Source: Halomonas halophila (GTDB taxonomy: Bacteria; Pseudomonadota; Gammaproteobacteria; Pseudomonadales; Halomonadaceae). Taken from it: a DNA stretch of 64,000 nt. The DNA is taken from positions 2,976,001-3,040,000 of the forward strand of contig NZ_CP129121.1 in assembly GCF_030406665.1 (NCBI RefSeq). Reading direction: 5' to 3'. Shown in pieces: positions 25,135 through 33,284 of this stretch. The position numbers and the translations under genes are program-made. The first letter of the stretch is position 1; every line of letters starts with the position of its first letter. The notes under the pieces were generated by a model that saw only the letters and a program-made list of their open reading frames with translations, was not told where the DNA came from and ran no database searches.

Positions 25135-25760
25135 TGCGCTATCCCGTTCCCGACCTGCCTGCCGGCGAGTGGCGCGAGACCGAACTCGAGGTCGAGAAGA
25201 GCCGCTTCATCGCCTGGGTCTGCCATGCCCCGGAGGCCGCCGCCTTCGAGGCACTGCTGGCCGAGGCTCGGCGCACGCATCCCAATGCCAGCCACCACTG
25301 CAGCGCCTTCATCGCCGGCCCGCCCGGCGAGCAGAACGCCATCGGCTTCTCCGACGACGGCGAGCCCGGCGGCACCGCCGGGCGGCCGATGTATCAGGTG
25401 CTGGAAGGCGCCGGCATCGGCCAGGCCGGCTGCGTGGTGACCCGCTACTTCGGCGGCACCAAGCTCGGCACCGGCGGCCTGGCACGCGCCTACGGCCAGG
25501 CCGTGAGCGAGGCGCTGGAGACCCTGCCGACCCGCGAGGTCACCGAGCGCGACCCGCTGCGCCTGAAGATCGACTTTGCCGGCGAGGCCCAGGCCCGGGC
25601 CTGGTGCGCCGAGCGCGACATCCCCGTGGACGCCGCCGACTACGCTGCCGACGGCGTGGTGCTGACGCTGGGCTGGCCCCGGGACACCGAACGCGACCTC
25701 TCAGCCCTCACGTCCCGCCTCAAGGGACGACTCGAGACCCTGGACCCCGACGCGGCCTGA
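25134..25760 (+). CDS. yigZ: YigZ/IMPACT-family protein
   Basis: A 208-residue protein of the UPF0029/IMPACT family (E. coli YigZ is 204). The N-terminal domain carries the conserved CSAFIAGPPGEQNAIGFSDD and GEPGGTAGRPM, then VVTRYFGGTKLGTGGLARAY. The C-terminal ferredoxin-like domain follows from about residue 140. The biochemical role in bacteria is unsettled; eukaryotic relatives bind the translation regulator Gcn1. The start codon shares its A with the stop of the LexA-like gene (TGATG), so the two are translated together. Its last 60 bp overlap the convergent acyltransferase gene. Confidence 0.92.
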   Translation: MRYPVPDLPAGEWRETELEVEKSRFIAWVCHAPEAAAFEALLAEARRTHPNASHHCSAFIAGPPGEQNAIGFSDDGEPGGTAGRPMYQVLEGAGIGQAGCVVTRYFGGTKLGTGGLARAYGQAVSEALETLPTREVTERDPLRLKIDFAGEAQARAWCAERDIPVDAADYAADGVVLTLGWPRDTERDLSALTSRLKGRLETLDPDAA

Positions 25761-27509
25761 GGCCGCCTCGCCGGAGACGGCCCGCGCGCTCTCGTCCGCC
25801 GCGCCGATATAGCGCGCCCGCTTCTCCGGCTTGAGGCGCGCCAGGTCCACCGCCACCAGGCCGTCGGTGCAGTAACCGAAGGCCGTATCCACGCCGAAGG
25901 CCAGGAAACGCGTGCCGCCGGGTTCGGTGACCTCCGCGTACTGCTTGTAGAGGGCCGGCACGCTGGCCCCCAGCGCCTGCAGCCCGTGACGCAGGCGCTG
26001 GAAGTCCGCCTTCGCATCGTCGCCGCGAAACAGCCGCTCCGCCTCCTGCTCCCCGGCCCGGGAGAGGCGCCAGGGGGCGCGCGGCCGCACCTGGCTATCG
26101 CCATCGCCGTAGTAGTGGCGGTAGTAGCTGACCAGCAGCTCCTTGGCCAGGGTCGGCAGGTGATTGGGCAGGGTCACCGGTCCGAACAGCCAGCGCACCT
26201 CGGGATGGCGACGCAGGTAGGCCCCAAGGCCGACCCACAGGTAGTCCAGGCTGCGCCGCCCCCAGTAGCGCGGCTGAACGAAGCTGCGCCCCAGTTCCAG
26301 GCCGTGGCGCCACTGCGCCCAGGGCGCCTGCTCCAGATGAAAGATGGTCGCGCCGTAGAGCCCCTCGATGCCATGACGATCGAGGATCCGCCCTACCTCG
26401 CCGAGTCGATAGGCGCCGGCGATCTCCAGGTCGCGATCGTCCCACAGCACCAGATGACGGTAGTAGTCGTCGAACGCGTCCAGGTCGCGCTTGCGGCCGG
26501 TGCCCTCCCCTACCCGACGAAAGGCCACCTCGCGCAGGCGACCGATCTCGCGCATGACCGACGAATCCGGCCGGCTGTCGACCAGCAGGATGCGCTTGCC
26601 GTCGGCGGTCTCGCCGAGCGTCTCGGCGTCGCGCAGCTCTTCGCGCAGGCGCTGGCGCGGCTCGGGGCGGGCGATACCAGTCTCGCCGACGAACACGCCG
26701 CGCTTGCCGCGCCCCAGACGATAGACATGCTTGCGCAGCAACTTGAGCTTGACCGGCGTGGTCAGGTCATCGCGATCGAACTGCGCCAGCGGAATCGGCC
26801 CGCCCACCCGCAGGGCGATATGGCGACCGCGCTGGCGGAACATCTCGTCGGGCAGCAGCAGCGTGCCCAGATCGCTGCGCAGCGACGTCAGGGCATAGAA
26901 GCGCGAGGAGTTGCGCCCGCGCACATGGACCGGCAGCAGCGGCGCGTTGGTGCGACGCGCGGCGTGCAGGAAGCCCGAATGCCACTTGCCGTCGCGCACG
27001 CCGCGGGGCCCGGCCCGGGAGACCTCCCCGGCGGGAAAGACGATCACCGCCCGCTCCGCCTCCAGGGTCTCGGTCAGGCGCGTGAGGCTACGGCGCAGCC
27101 CGCGCCGCGAGAGGTTGTCCACCGGCACGATCACGTCCGACAGCGGCGCCAGCTGCAGCAGCAGGTCGTTGGCCAGGATGCTGACGTCGGGGCGTACCTC
27201 GGCCACCATGCGCAGCAACGCCAAGCCGTCCAGGGCACCGAGCGGGTGATTGGCGACCACCACCACCCGGCCGGTCTCGGGAATCTGCTCGCGATCCCTG
27301 GTCGACAGCGTGTAGCCGACGTCGAGATGCTCGAACACCCGGTCGATGAACTCGCACCAGCCAAGCTCGCCGTGGCGGGCCAGGAAATCGTTGATCTCGC
27401 GTTCGTGCACCAGCCGACGCAGCCCCGCCACCAGCGGCCCTAACAGCCAGGGCGGCCGCGCCGCCAGCCCCGGCGCCTTGTCGCGCAGGGCCCCTTCGAT
27501 ATCGATCAT
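25701..27509 (-). CDS. Fused PlsC-like/GNAT-like acyltransferase, OlsF-type candidate
   Basis: A 602-residue two-domain protein. Residues 60-300 form a lysophospholipid acyltransferase domain with ANHPLGALDG (H88, D94; the spacing is H-x5-D as in this subfamily) and FPAGEVSR near 158. Residues 310-560 resemble the OlsB/GNAT N-acyltransferase fold (LREVAFRRVGEG, DAFDDYYRHLVLWDD, AGAYRLGEVG, RSFVQPRYWG). This domain pairing matches OlsF, which makes ornithine lipids by both N- and O-acylation. The substrate is inferred. AGGAAG precedes the ATG. The last 20 codons are antisense to the yigZ end. Confidence 0.78.
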   Translation of the reverse strand: MIDIEGALRDKAPGLAARPPWLLGPLVAGLRRLVHEREINDFLARHGELGWCEFIDRVFEHLDVGYTLSTRDREQIPETGRVVVVANHPLGALDGLALLRMVAEVRPDVSILANDLLLQLAPLSDVIVPVDNLSRRGLRRSLTRLTETLEAERAVIVFPAGEVSRAGPRGVRDGKWHSGFLHAARRTNAPLLPVHVRGRNSSRFYALTSLRSDLGTLLLPDEMFRQRGRHIALRVGGPIPLAQFDRDDLTTPVKLKLLRKHVYRLGRGKRGVFVGETGIARPEPRQRLREELRDAETLGETADGKRILLVDSRPDSSVMREIGRLREVAFRRVGEGTGRKRDLDAFDDYYRHLVLWDDRDLEIAGAYRLGEVGRILDRHGIEGLYGATIFHLEQAPWAQWRHGLELGRSFVQPRYWGRRSLDYLWVGLGAYLRRHPEVRWLFGPVTLPNHLPTLAKELLVSYYRHYYGDGDSQVRPRAPWRLSRAGEQEAERLFRGDDAKADFQRLRHGLQALGASVPALYKQYAEVTEPGGTRFLAFGVDTAFGYCTDGLVAVDLARLKPEKRARYIGAADESARAVSGEAASGRVGVQGLESSLEAGREG

Positions 27510-27599
27510 GCCGCTTCCTCATCGCCTGACGCGCCGTTCGACGCCGATGTCGTCAGGCTAGGCGCGGCAGGTGACAGGACGATGGCGGTCCGGAACGAC

Positions 27600-27625
27600 G
27601 CACGGCGCCCCGAGGGGCGCCGTGC
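27600..27625 (-). terminator. Hairpin downstream of oadB
   Basis: An 11-bp perfect stem (27600-27610 with 27615-27625) with a 4-nt loop, starting about 55 nt after the oadB stop codon. No U-tract follows. It probably ends or trims the oad transcript before the acyltransferase gene, whose ATG is 90 bp further on. Confidence 0.5.
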
Positions 27626-27680
27626 CGAGTCCCGCCCAAGACGGCGGCGAGCGATGCGGCCGGGGCAAGCCCGGGGCGCA

Positions 27681-29006
27681 TCAGCCGAGGTACTTGATCA
27701 TCACGCCCGCGGCCACCGCCGAGCCGATGACGCCGGCCACGTTGGGCCCCATGGCGTGCATCAGCAGGAAGTTGTGGGGGTTGGACTCCAGCCCCACCTT
27801 GTTCGACACCCGGGCCGCCATGGGCACCGCGGAGACGCCGGCGGAGCCGATCAGCGGGTTGATCGGCGTCTTGCTGACCGCGTTGAGCAGCTTGGCCATC
27901 AGGATGCCGCAGGCGGTGCCGATGGCGAAGGCCACCATGCCGAGCCCGAGGATACCGAGGGTCTCCACGGCCAGGAAGCGGTCGGCCATCAGCTTGGAGC
28001 CCACCGAGAGGCCGAGGAAGATGGTCACGGTATTGATCAGGGCGTGCTGAGCGGTGTCGGAGAGCCGCTCCACCACGCCGCACTCGCGCATCAGGTTGCC
28101 GAAGCAGAACATCCCCAGCAGCGGCGCGGCATCCGGCAGGAACAGCACCACCAGGATCAGCAGGCTGAGCGGGAAGACGATCTTCTCGCGCTTTGACACC
28201 GGCCGCAGCTGTGTCATGGCGATCTCGCGCTCGCCCTTGGACGTCAGGGCGCGCATGATCGGCGGCTGGATCAGCGGCACCAGCGCCATGTAGGAGTAGG
28301 ACGCCACGGCGATGGCCCCCAGCAGCTCCGGCGCCAGGATGCTCGAGACGTAGATCGAGGTGGGGCCATCGGCGCCGCCGATGATGCCGATGGCGGCGGC
28401 CTGGTTGAGCGAGAAGTCCATCACGCCCATGGCGGTCAGCCCCACCGCGCCGATCAGGGTCGCGAAGATGCCGAACTGCGCCGCAGCGCCCAGGAACAGC
28501 GTACGCGGGTTGGCCAGCAACGGCCCGAAGTCGGTCATGGCGCCGACGCCCATGAAGATCACCAGCGGCGCGATGCCGGAGGCGATGGCCACGCTGTAGA
28601 ACTGGTAGAGCATGCCGTGGGCGAAGCCGGCGCCCAGGGCCACGTCGTTGGCGGCACGGATCAGTTCCGGGGCGGTGTCGCCATGCAGCAACTCACCGAC
28701 GGCATGCCGCCAGGCCTCGACGTCTCCGCCCGGGACCAGGTTCAGCTGCAGGGAGGCCGCCAGCTGCTGAAGCAGGTCGGGGCCCGCCATGTGCGCGGCC
28801 TGCTCGGCGGCCGACAGCGCCAGCCCCGCCTCGGGAATGTTGGCCAGGATGCCGCCGAAGCCGATCGGCACCAGCAGCAGCGGTTCGAACTTCTTGGCCA
28901 TGGCCAGCCACAGCAGCAGCAGGCACACGGCGATCATCGCCGCCTGGCCGAAGCTCAGGTTGTAGAGGCCGGAGCCGGTCCACAGGGTCAGTAACTTGTC
29001 GATCAT
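27681..29006 (-). CDS. oadB: Oxaloacetate decarboxylase beta subunit, sodium pump
   Basis: A 441-residue integral membrane subunit that decarboxylates carboxybiotin and exports Na+. The catalytic and Na+-binding segment GIIGGADGPTSIYVSSILAP is intact, as is the C-terminal NPLIGSAGVSAVPMAARVSN with NPHNFLLMHAMGPNVAG. There are many hydrophobic segments. It includes an N-terminal soluble insert (about residues 65-110) of low conservation. It is the last gene of oadGAB. Confidence 0.95.
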   Translation of the reverse strand: MIDKLLTLWTGSGLYNLSFGQAAMIAVCLLLLWLAMAKKFEPLLLVPIGFGGILANIPEAGLALSAAEQAAHMAGPDLLQQLAASLQLNLVPGGDVEAWRHAVGELLHGDTAPELIRAANDVALGAGFAHGMLYQFYSVAIASGIAPLVIFMGVGAMTDFGPLLANPRTLFLGAAAQFGIFATLIGAVGLTAMGVMDFSLNQAAAIGIIGGADGPTSIYVSSILAPELLGAIAVASYSYMALVPLIQPPIMRALTSKGEREIAMTQLRPVSKREKIVFPLSLLILVVLFLPDAAPLLGMFCFGNLMRECGVVERLSDTAQHALINTVTIFLGLSVGSKLMADRFLAVETLGILGLGMVAFAIGTACGILMAKLLNAVSKTPINPLIGSAGVSAVPMAARVSNKVGLESNPHNFLLMHAMGPNVAGVIGSAVAAGVMIKYLG

Positions 29007-29017
29007 GGGTTCGTCCT

Positions 29018-30826
29018 TTAGAGCACGACCAGGGCGTCGCCCACGGTGACGCTGTCGCCTTCGCCGACCTTCACCGCCGAGACGGTGCCGGCGCTGGCGG
29101 CGCGCACTTCGGTTTCCATCTTCATGGCCTCGAGGATGATCACCACGTCGCCCTCGGCGACCACATCACCCGGCTTGACGTTGACCTTGAAGATGTTGCC
29201 GGCGAGCGGCGCACTGATGGTCTCGCCGGGCGACGCTTCGCCCGAGGAGGCCGCCGGCGCCGCGGAGGCGGTCGAAACCGCACCGCCGCCCTGCTCCTGG
29301 ATGCGCTCGATCTCGCCGCCCTCGGCGACCTCGACCACGTAGGACTTGCCGTTGACGGTGACGGTGTAGGTCTCCGGCCCGCCGGCCGGGGCAGGCGCCT
29401 GTCCGGCGGCCTGGGGCGCGGGAGCAGAGGGCACCGGCTCGAAGGCGTCGGGGTCGTCGCGATGCTTGAGGAACTTGAGACCGATCTGCGGGAACAGCGC
29501 ATAGGTCAGCACGTCGTCGATCTCGCGCTCGCCCTCGGCCAGCCGGATGCCCTCGGCCCTGGCCTTCTCCTTGAGCTCGGCGGCGAGCCGGTCCATTTCC
29601 GGGGAGAGACGATCGGCCGGGCGGCAGGTGATCGGCTCGCCGCCTTCCAGCACGCGGGCCTGAAGCTCGGCGTTGTAGGCGGCGGGGGCGGCGCCGTACT
29701 CGCCCTTGAGCAGCGCCTGGACCTCCTTGGAGATCGACTTGTAGCGTTCGCCCATCATCACGTTCATCACCGCCTGGGTGCCGACGATCTGCGAGGTCGG
29801 CGTGACCAGCGGAATGTAGCCGAGGTCCTCGCGCACCCGCGGGATCTCCTGCAGCACGTCGTCGAGGCGGTCGCCGGCGCCCTGCTCCTTGAGCTGGTTC
29901 TCCATGTTGGTGAGCATGCCGCCCGGCACCTGAGCCACCAGGATGCGCGAGTCGATGCCCTTGAGCGAGCCCTCGAAGGCGGCGTATTTCTTGCGCACCT
30001 CGCGGAAGTAGGCGGCGATGTCCTCCAGCGCCTCGAGATCGAGGCCGGTATCGCGCTCGGTGCCCTGCAGCATCGCCACCAGCGATTCGGTGGGGCTGTG
30101 GCCGTAGGTCATCGACATCGAGGAGATGGCGGTGTCGACGTTGTCGATGCCGGCCTCCACGGCCTTCAGCGCGGTGGCGGTGGAGAGCCCGGTGGTGGCG
30201 TGGCACTGCATGTGGATCGGGATGTCCACGGCCTTTTTCAGGCGCGAGACCAGCTCATAGGCGTCGTAGGGCTTGAGCAGGCCGGCCATGTCCTTGATCG
30301 CCAGGGAGTCCGCTCCCATGGCGGCGATGCGCTCGCCGAGCTCGACCCAGCCATCGAGGGTGTGCACCGGGCTCAGGGTGTAGGACAGGGTGCCCTGGGC
30401 ATGGCCCTCGTTGGCACGCACCGCCTGGATGGCGCGCTCCAGGTTGCGCGGGTCGTTCATGGCGTCGAAGACGCGGAACACGTCAACGCCGTTGGTGCGG
30501 GCGCGCTCGACGAAGCGGTCGACCACGTCGTCGGCATAGTGCCGATAGCCGAGCAGGTTCTGGGCCCGCAGCAGCATCTGCTGGCGGGTGTTGGGCATGG
30601 CGGCCTTCAGCGCGCGAATCCGCTCCCAGGGGTCTTCGCCCAGGTAGCGGATGCAGGCGTCGAAGGTCGCCCCGCCCCAGGATTCCAGTGACCAGAAACC
30701 GATCCGGTCGAGCTTCTCGGCGATCGGCAGCATGTCGTCGAGACGCAGCCGGGTGGCGAACAGGGACTGGTGGGCGTCACGCAGGACCACGTCGGTGATG
30801 CCCAGCGGGCGAGCGTTCTCCGTCAT
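29018..30826 (-). CDS. oadA: Oxaloacetate decarboxylase alpha subunit
   Basis: A 602-residue biotin-dependent carboxyltransferase. The N-terminal TIM-barrel (residues 1-320) has TDVVLRDAHQSLFATRLR, the metal- and substrate-binding DMAGLL and MQCHATTGLS. A PYC/OAD association region follows, then an Ala/Pro-rich linker (about 465-530) and the C-terminal biotin domain with VIILEAMKMETEV, in which the lysine carries biotin. It transfers CO2 from oxaloacetate to biotin for OadB to release. Confidence 0.96.
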   Translation of the reverse strand: MTENARPLGITDVVLRDAHQSLFATRLRLDDMLPIAEKLDRIGFWSLESWGGATFDACIRYLGEDPWERIRALKAAMPNTRQQMLLRAQNLLGYRHYADDVVDRFVERARTNGVDVFRVFDAMNDPRNLERAIQAVRANEGHAQGTLSYTLSPVHTLDGWVELGERIAAMGADSLAIKDMAGLLKPYDAYELVSRLKKAVDIPIHMQCHATTGLSTATALKAVEAGIDNVDTAISSMSMTYGHSPTESLVAMLQGTERDTGLDLEALEDIAAYFREVRKKYAAFEGSLKGIDSRILVAQVPGGMLTNMENQLKEQGAGDRLDDVLQEIPRVREDLGYIPLVTPTSQIVGTQAVMNVMMGERYKSISKEVQALLKGEYGAAPAAYNAELQARVLEGGEPITCRPADRLSPEMDRLAAELKEKARAEGIRLAEGEREIDDVLTYALFPQIGLKFLKHRDDPDAFEPVPSAPAPQAAGQAPAPAGGPETYTVTVNGKSYVVEVAEGGEIERIQEQGGGAVSTASAAPAASSGEASPGETISAPLAGNIFKVNVKPGDVVAEGDVVIILEAMKMETEVRAASAGTVSAVKVGEGDSVTVGDALVVL

Positions 30827-30873
30827 GGGAGTTCCTTGTCGTTGTCGTTGATGGAGTGAGAGGGTGTCGTGAT

Positions 30874-31125
30874 CTAACGGCGATGCTCACGGCGATAGCG
30901 GTGGATCGCGGCGCTGATCGCCGCCGTCAGGTCCTCGTCCGGCACGGCCGGCCCACGACTGGCAGGCGCCGGGGCGGCCTCGGCCGCGGGTTCGGGGAAG
31001 AAGCGCCCGATCACCCTCGACATCAGGGTGGTGACGATGACCAGCACGGTCAGGAAGACGAACACGAACCCCATGCCGAGGCCCATCAGGGCCAGGCCCT
31101 CGTTCAATAGCTGCGGATCCTGCAT
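30874..31125 (-). CDS. oadG: Oxaloacetate decarboxylase gamma subunit
   Basis: An 83-residue small subunit that ties OadA to OadB. It has one membrane helix (ALMGLGMGFVFVFLTVLVIV, residues 12-31), an Ala/Pro linker, and a C-terminal His/Arg-rich end (AAIHRYRREHRR) of the type that binds zinc and OadA. GGAGG lies 6-7 nt before the ATG at 31125. It is the first gene of the operon, with a 47-bp gap to oadA. Confidence 0.92.
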   Translation of the reverse strand: MQDPQLLNEGLALMGLGMGFVFVFLTVLVIVTTLMSRVIGRFFPEPAAEAAPAPASRGPAVPDEDLTAAISAAIHRYRREHRR

Positions 31126-31234
31126 GGATGACCTCCTCGAGCGCCCCGCCGCACCCCGGCGAGGGGGGCGCGCGAGTTGCGCATGAACGCTGAGCGTATA
31201 AGCTGCCACACTCCCAAAGGATCGCGATGGCACC

Positions 31235-32260
31235 ATGGTGGAAGCTGACGTTGTTAAATTACTACATCCCGGCCGCATCGGCCTAGCCCCCATGGAGGGC
31301 GTGATCGATGCCGTCACTCGCGAGATGCTGACGCGAGCGCCGGGATTCGACTGGACGGTCACCGAATTCGTGCGCGTGGTGGACACGCGGCTGCCGCCGC
31401 GGGTCTTCCATCGCCACTGCCCGGAGCTGGCCGATGGCCGCCCGGCCACGCCGACCGGCGTGCCGGTGCACCTGCAGCTGCTGGGCTCGGACCCGACGGC
31501 GCTGGCCGCCAACGCCCGTCAGGCGCTGAAGCTCGGCGTCAGCAGCCTGGACCTGAACTTCGGTTGCCCGGCCAAGCTGGTGAACCGCCACGACGGCGGC
31601 GCCTCGCTGCTGCGCGACCCGCGCCGGGTACACGCCGCCGTGGCCGCCGTGCACGACGCGGTGGGCGATGCCATCCCGGTGACCGCCAAGATCCGGCTCG
31701 GCTTCGACGACCGCCGCCTGGCGCTGGCCTGCGGCCTGGCCGCCGAGGACGCCGGCGCTCGCCAGCTGGCGGTGCACGCCCGCACCCGCCGTGAAGGCTA
31801 CAAGCCGCCGGCCCACTGGGAATGGATCGGCCGCATCCGCGCCCGGCTGACGATCCCGGTGATCGCCAACGGCGACATCTGGACGCTGGAGGACTACTGG
31901 AAGGCGCGCACCCTGTCCGGCTGCCGAGACGTGATGCTCGGCCGTGGCGCCCTGGCCGATCCCGGGCTGGCACCGCGCATCCGCCACTGGCAGACCACCG
32001 GCGAGCGCATGCCGGCGACGACCTGGACCGAGCGCGCCCGCGTCCTGCGCGACTATGCTGCGTCGCAGCGAATCATGTTACCCAGCAAGATCGTGGTCTC
32101 GCTACTCAAACAATGGTTGAACCACATGCGAAGTCGCGACGCCGAAGCCGCACGACGCTTTCAGGCACTGCGCCGAGTCACCGACCTGGACGATTTCCTC
32201 GCCGGCCTCGCGGCGGGGAGCGCCGTGCCGACCGGCAGGCTCGACGTCACCAGCGCCTGA
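31235..32260 (+). CDS. dusC: tRNA-dihydrouridine(16) synthase DusC
   Basis: A 341-residue flavin enzyme that reduces uridine 16 in tRNA. It opens with GRIGLAPMEGVIDAVTRE, carries the catalytic C111 in LNFGCPAKLVNRHDGGASLL, and has ITEFVRVVD-like TVTEFVRVVDTRLP and the VIANGDIW FMN segment. The C-terminal helical tRNA-binding domain with SLLKQWLNHMR is of the DusC kind rather than DusA or DusB. It stands alone, convergent with the tRNA cluster. Confidence 0.93.
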   Translation: MVEADVVKLLHPGRIGLAPMEGVIDAVTREMLTRAPGFDWTVTEFVRVVDTRLPPRVFHRHCPELADGRPATPTGVPVHLQLLGSDPTALAANARQALKLGVSSLDLNFGCPAKLVNRHDGGASLLRDPRRVHAAVAAVHDAVGDAIPVTAKIRLGFDDRRLALACGLAAEDAGARQLAVHARTRREGYKPPAHWEWIGRIRARLTIPVIANGDIWTLEDYWKARTLSGCRDVMLGRGALADPGLAPRIRHWQTTGERMPATTWTERARVLRDYAASQRIMLPSKIVVSLLKQWLNHMRSRDAEAARRFQALRRVTDLDDFLAGLAAGSAVPTGRLDVTSA

Positions 32261-32267
32261 GGGCGCC

Positions 32268-32312
32268 AGGAAGAGAGAAGAGAAGGAACAGGAAGAGAGA
32301 CCGGGAAGAGAC
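32268..32312. repeat. Polypurine tract
   Basis: A GA-rich stretch of about 45 nt (AGGAAGAGAGAAGAGAAGGA and similar, then CCGGGAAGAGAC) directly after the dusC stop codon. It holds four GGA triplets on the plus strand. No function can be shown. Confidence 0.5.
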
Positions 32313-32330
32313 AGTCGCCGCCAGGCGAAC

Positions 32331-32365
32331 AAAAAAAAGGCGCACGTCGCGATGCGACGGCGCCT
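32331..32365 (-). terminator. Rho-independent terminator, distal, of the tRNA cluster
   Basis: On the minus strand a hairpin (32338-32365, arms AGGCGC/GCGCCT and GTCGC/GCGAC with a small asymmetric bulge) is followed by eight U residues (plus-strand A-run 32331-32338). It is the second of two terminators after the tRNA genes. Confidence 0.8.
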
Positions 32366-32427
32366 GAACGATCACGGGCACCGACCCCTCATTGGGCACG
32401 GTGTCCGGCTAGCAAAAAGCGGGGTAC

Positions 32428-32465
32428 AAAAGACAGAAGACCCGCCCTCGCGAGGAGAGCGGGTC
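32428..32465 (-). terminator. Terminator next to the last tRNA-Arg
   Basis: Arms GACCCGC (32439-32445) and GCGGGTC (32459-32465) enclose a small inner hairpin (CCTC/GAGG). On the minus strand TTCTGTCTTTT follows. It lies 7 nt from the tRNA 3' end. Confidence 0.65.
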
Positions 32466-32472
32466 CGGAATC

Positions 32473-32549
32473 TGGCGCGCCCGGGAGGATTCGAACCTCC
32501 GACCACCTGATTCGTAGTCAGGTACTCTATCCAGCTGAGCTACGGGCGC
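32473..32549 (-). tRNA. tRNA-Arg (anticodon ACG), copy 2
   Basis: A 77-nt cloverleaf with encoded CCA. The acceptor arm GCGCCCG pairs with CGGGCGC, the anticodon stem is CCTGA/TCAGG with loop CTACGAA, and the T-loop TTCGAAT is normal. Identical to the copy at 32604-32680. The ACG anticodon reads CGU/CGC/CGA after A34-to-inosine editing. Confidence 0.97.
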
Positions 32550-32603
32550 TTTCGGCAATGAGCAGGCTCATCGCGGGATGATGAAACATCATCCGGAGGA
32601 AGA

Positions 32604-32680
32604 TGGCGCGCCCGGGAGGATTCGAACCTCCGACCACCTGATTCGTAGTCAGGTACTCTATCCAGCTGAGCTACGGGCGC
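32604..32680 (-). tRNA. tRNA-Arg (anticodon ACG), copy 1
   Basis: Identical 77-nt gene to the copy at 32473-32549, separated from it by 54 nt. CCA is encoded. It lies 21 nt after tRNA-Ser and is probably on the same transcript. Confidence 0.97.
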
Positions 32681-32701
32681 TTGTCTTCCATCTATCGATG
32701 A

Positions 32702-32794
32702 TGGCGGAGAGGGAGGGATTCGAACCCTCGAAGAGGCTATAAACCCCTTACTCCCTTAGCAGGGGAGCGCCTTCAGCCACTCGGCCACCTCTCC
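32702..32794 (-). tRNA. tRNA-Ser (anticodon GCT)
   Basis: A 93-nt class II tRNA with encoded CCA. The acceptor stem is GGAGAGG/CCTCTCC, the anticodon stem CTCCC/GGGAG with loop CTGCTAA, and there is a long variable arm. It reads AGC/AGU serine codons and is the first tRNA of the cluster. Confidence 0.97.
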
Positions 32795-32811
32795 CTCATC
32801 GACAGGTGCGT

Positions 32812-32840
32812 ATCCTACCGATCCGATTGGGGTTTGTCCA
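32812..32840 (-). promoter_or_regulatory. Promoter of the tRNA cluster
   Basis: On the minus strand TGGACA (plus 32835-32840) and TAGGAT (plus 32812-32817) with exact 17-bp spacing. The sequence after the -10 element is ACGCACC, GC-rich as in stringently controlled stable-RNA promoters. The start would lie a few bases before tRNA-Ser. Confidence 0.6.
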
Positions 32841-32894
32841 TAGGGGGTGGCAATTTTTCTCGCCTCCCGGACTCACCGACGGATCGCAGGCGCG

Positions 32895-33095
32895 TTACCC
32901 CCTCCCCTCGCCGTCGTCATCGTCGTCGGTTCTCTCGCGCTGGATGCGCTGGTAGATCTCCTCACGATGCACGGCGACGTCCTTGGGGGCGTTGACGCCG
33001 ATACGGACCTGGTTTCCCTTGACGCCCAGCACGGTCACGGTGATGTCATCACCGATCATCAGGGTTTCTCCGACACGGCGGGTCAGAATGAGCAT
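32895..33095 (-). CDS. csrA: Carbon storage regulator CsrA/RsmA
   Basis: A 66-residue RNA-binding dimer that represses translation by binding GGA motifs in mRNA leaders. It starts MLILTRRVGETLMIGDDITV, and R44 in VHREEIYQRI is the RNA-contacting arginine. The tail (ERTDDDDDGEGRG) is unusually acidic compared with the E. coli form. AAGGAG precedes the ATG. A hairpin with arms GAGGGGC/GCCCCTC (33145-33170) lies upstream, between lysC and csrA. A candidate antagonist RNA is at 43104-43273. Confidence 0.97.
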   Translation of the reverse strand: MLILTRRVGETLMIGDDITVTVLGVKGNQVRIGVNAPKDVAVHREEIYQRIQRERTDDDDDGEGRG

Positions 33096-33284
33096 GACTG
33101 ATCTCCTTCTCAGACTTCTGACTGCGGGATGCGCTGTCGCGGCAGAGGGGCCGGCTCGTGCCCGCCCCTCCGATCGCAGGCATCGCCCATGACACCCCAG
33201 AAGCTTCGTTGAATGAAAGCTCTGTCGCAGGCGCTGCCATGGACTTCCCTACAAGCGTAGAAGCTGACGGCAGGCTGCGACGCC

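Noticed and set aside
27600..27625. Insertion-sequence end
   Set aside because: Only a single hairpin is present, with no direct repeat or transposase nearby; it fits an oad operon terminator.
32473..32680. Genomic-island attachment at the tRNA-Arg genes
   Set aside because: Both tRNAs are complete, no integrase or mobile gene follows, and dusC and the terminators are ordinary core sequence.
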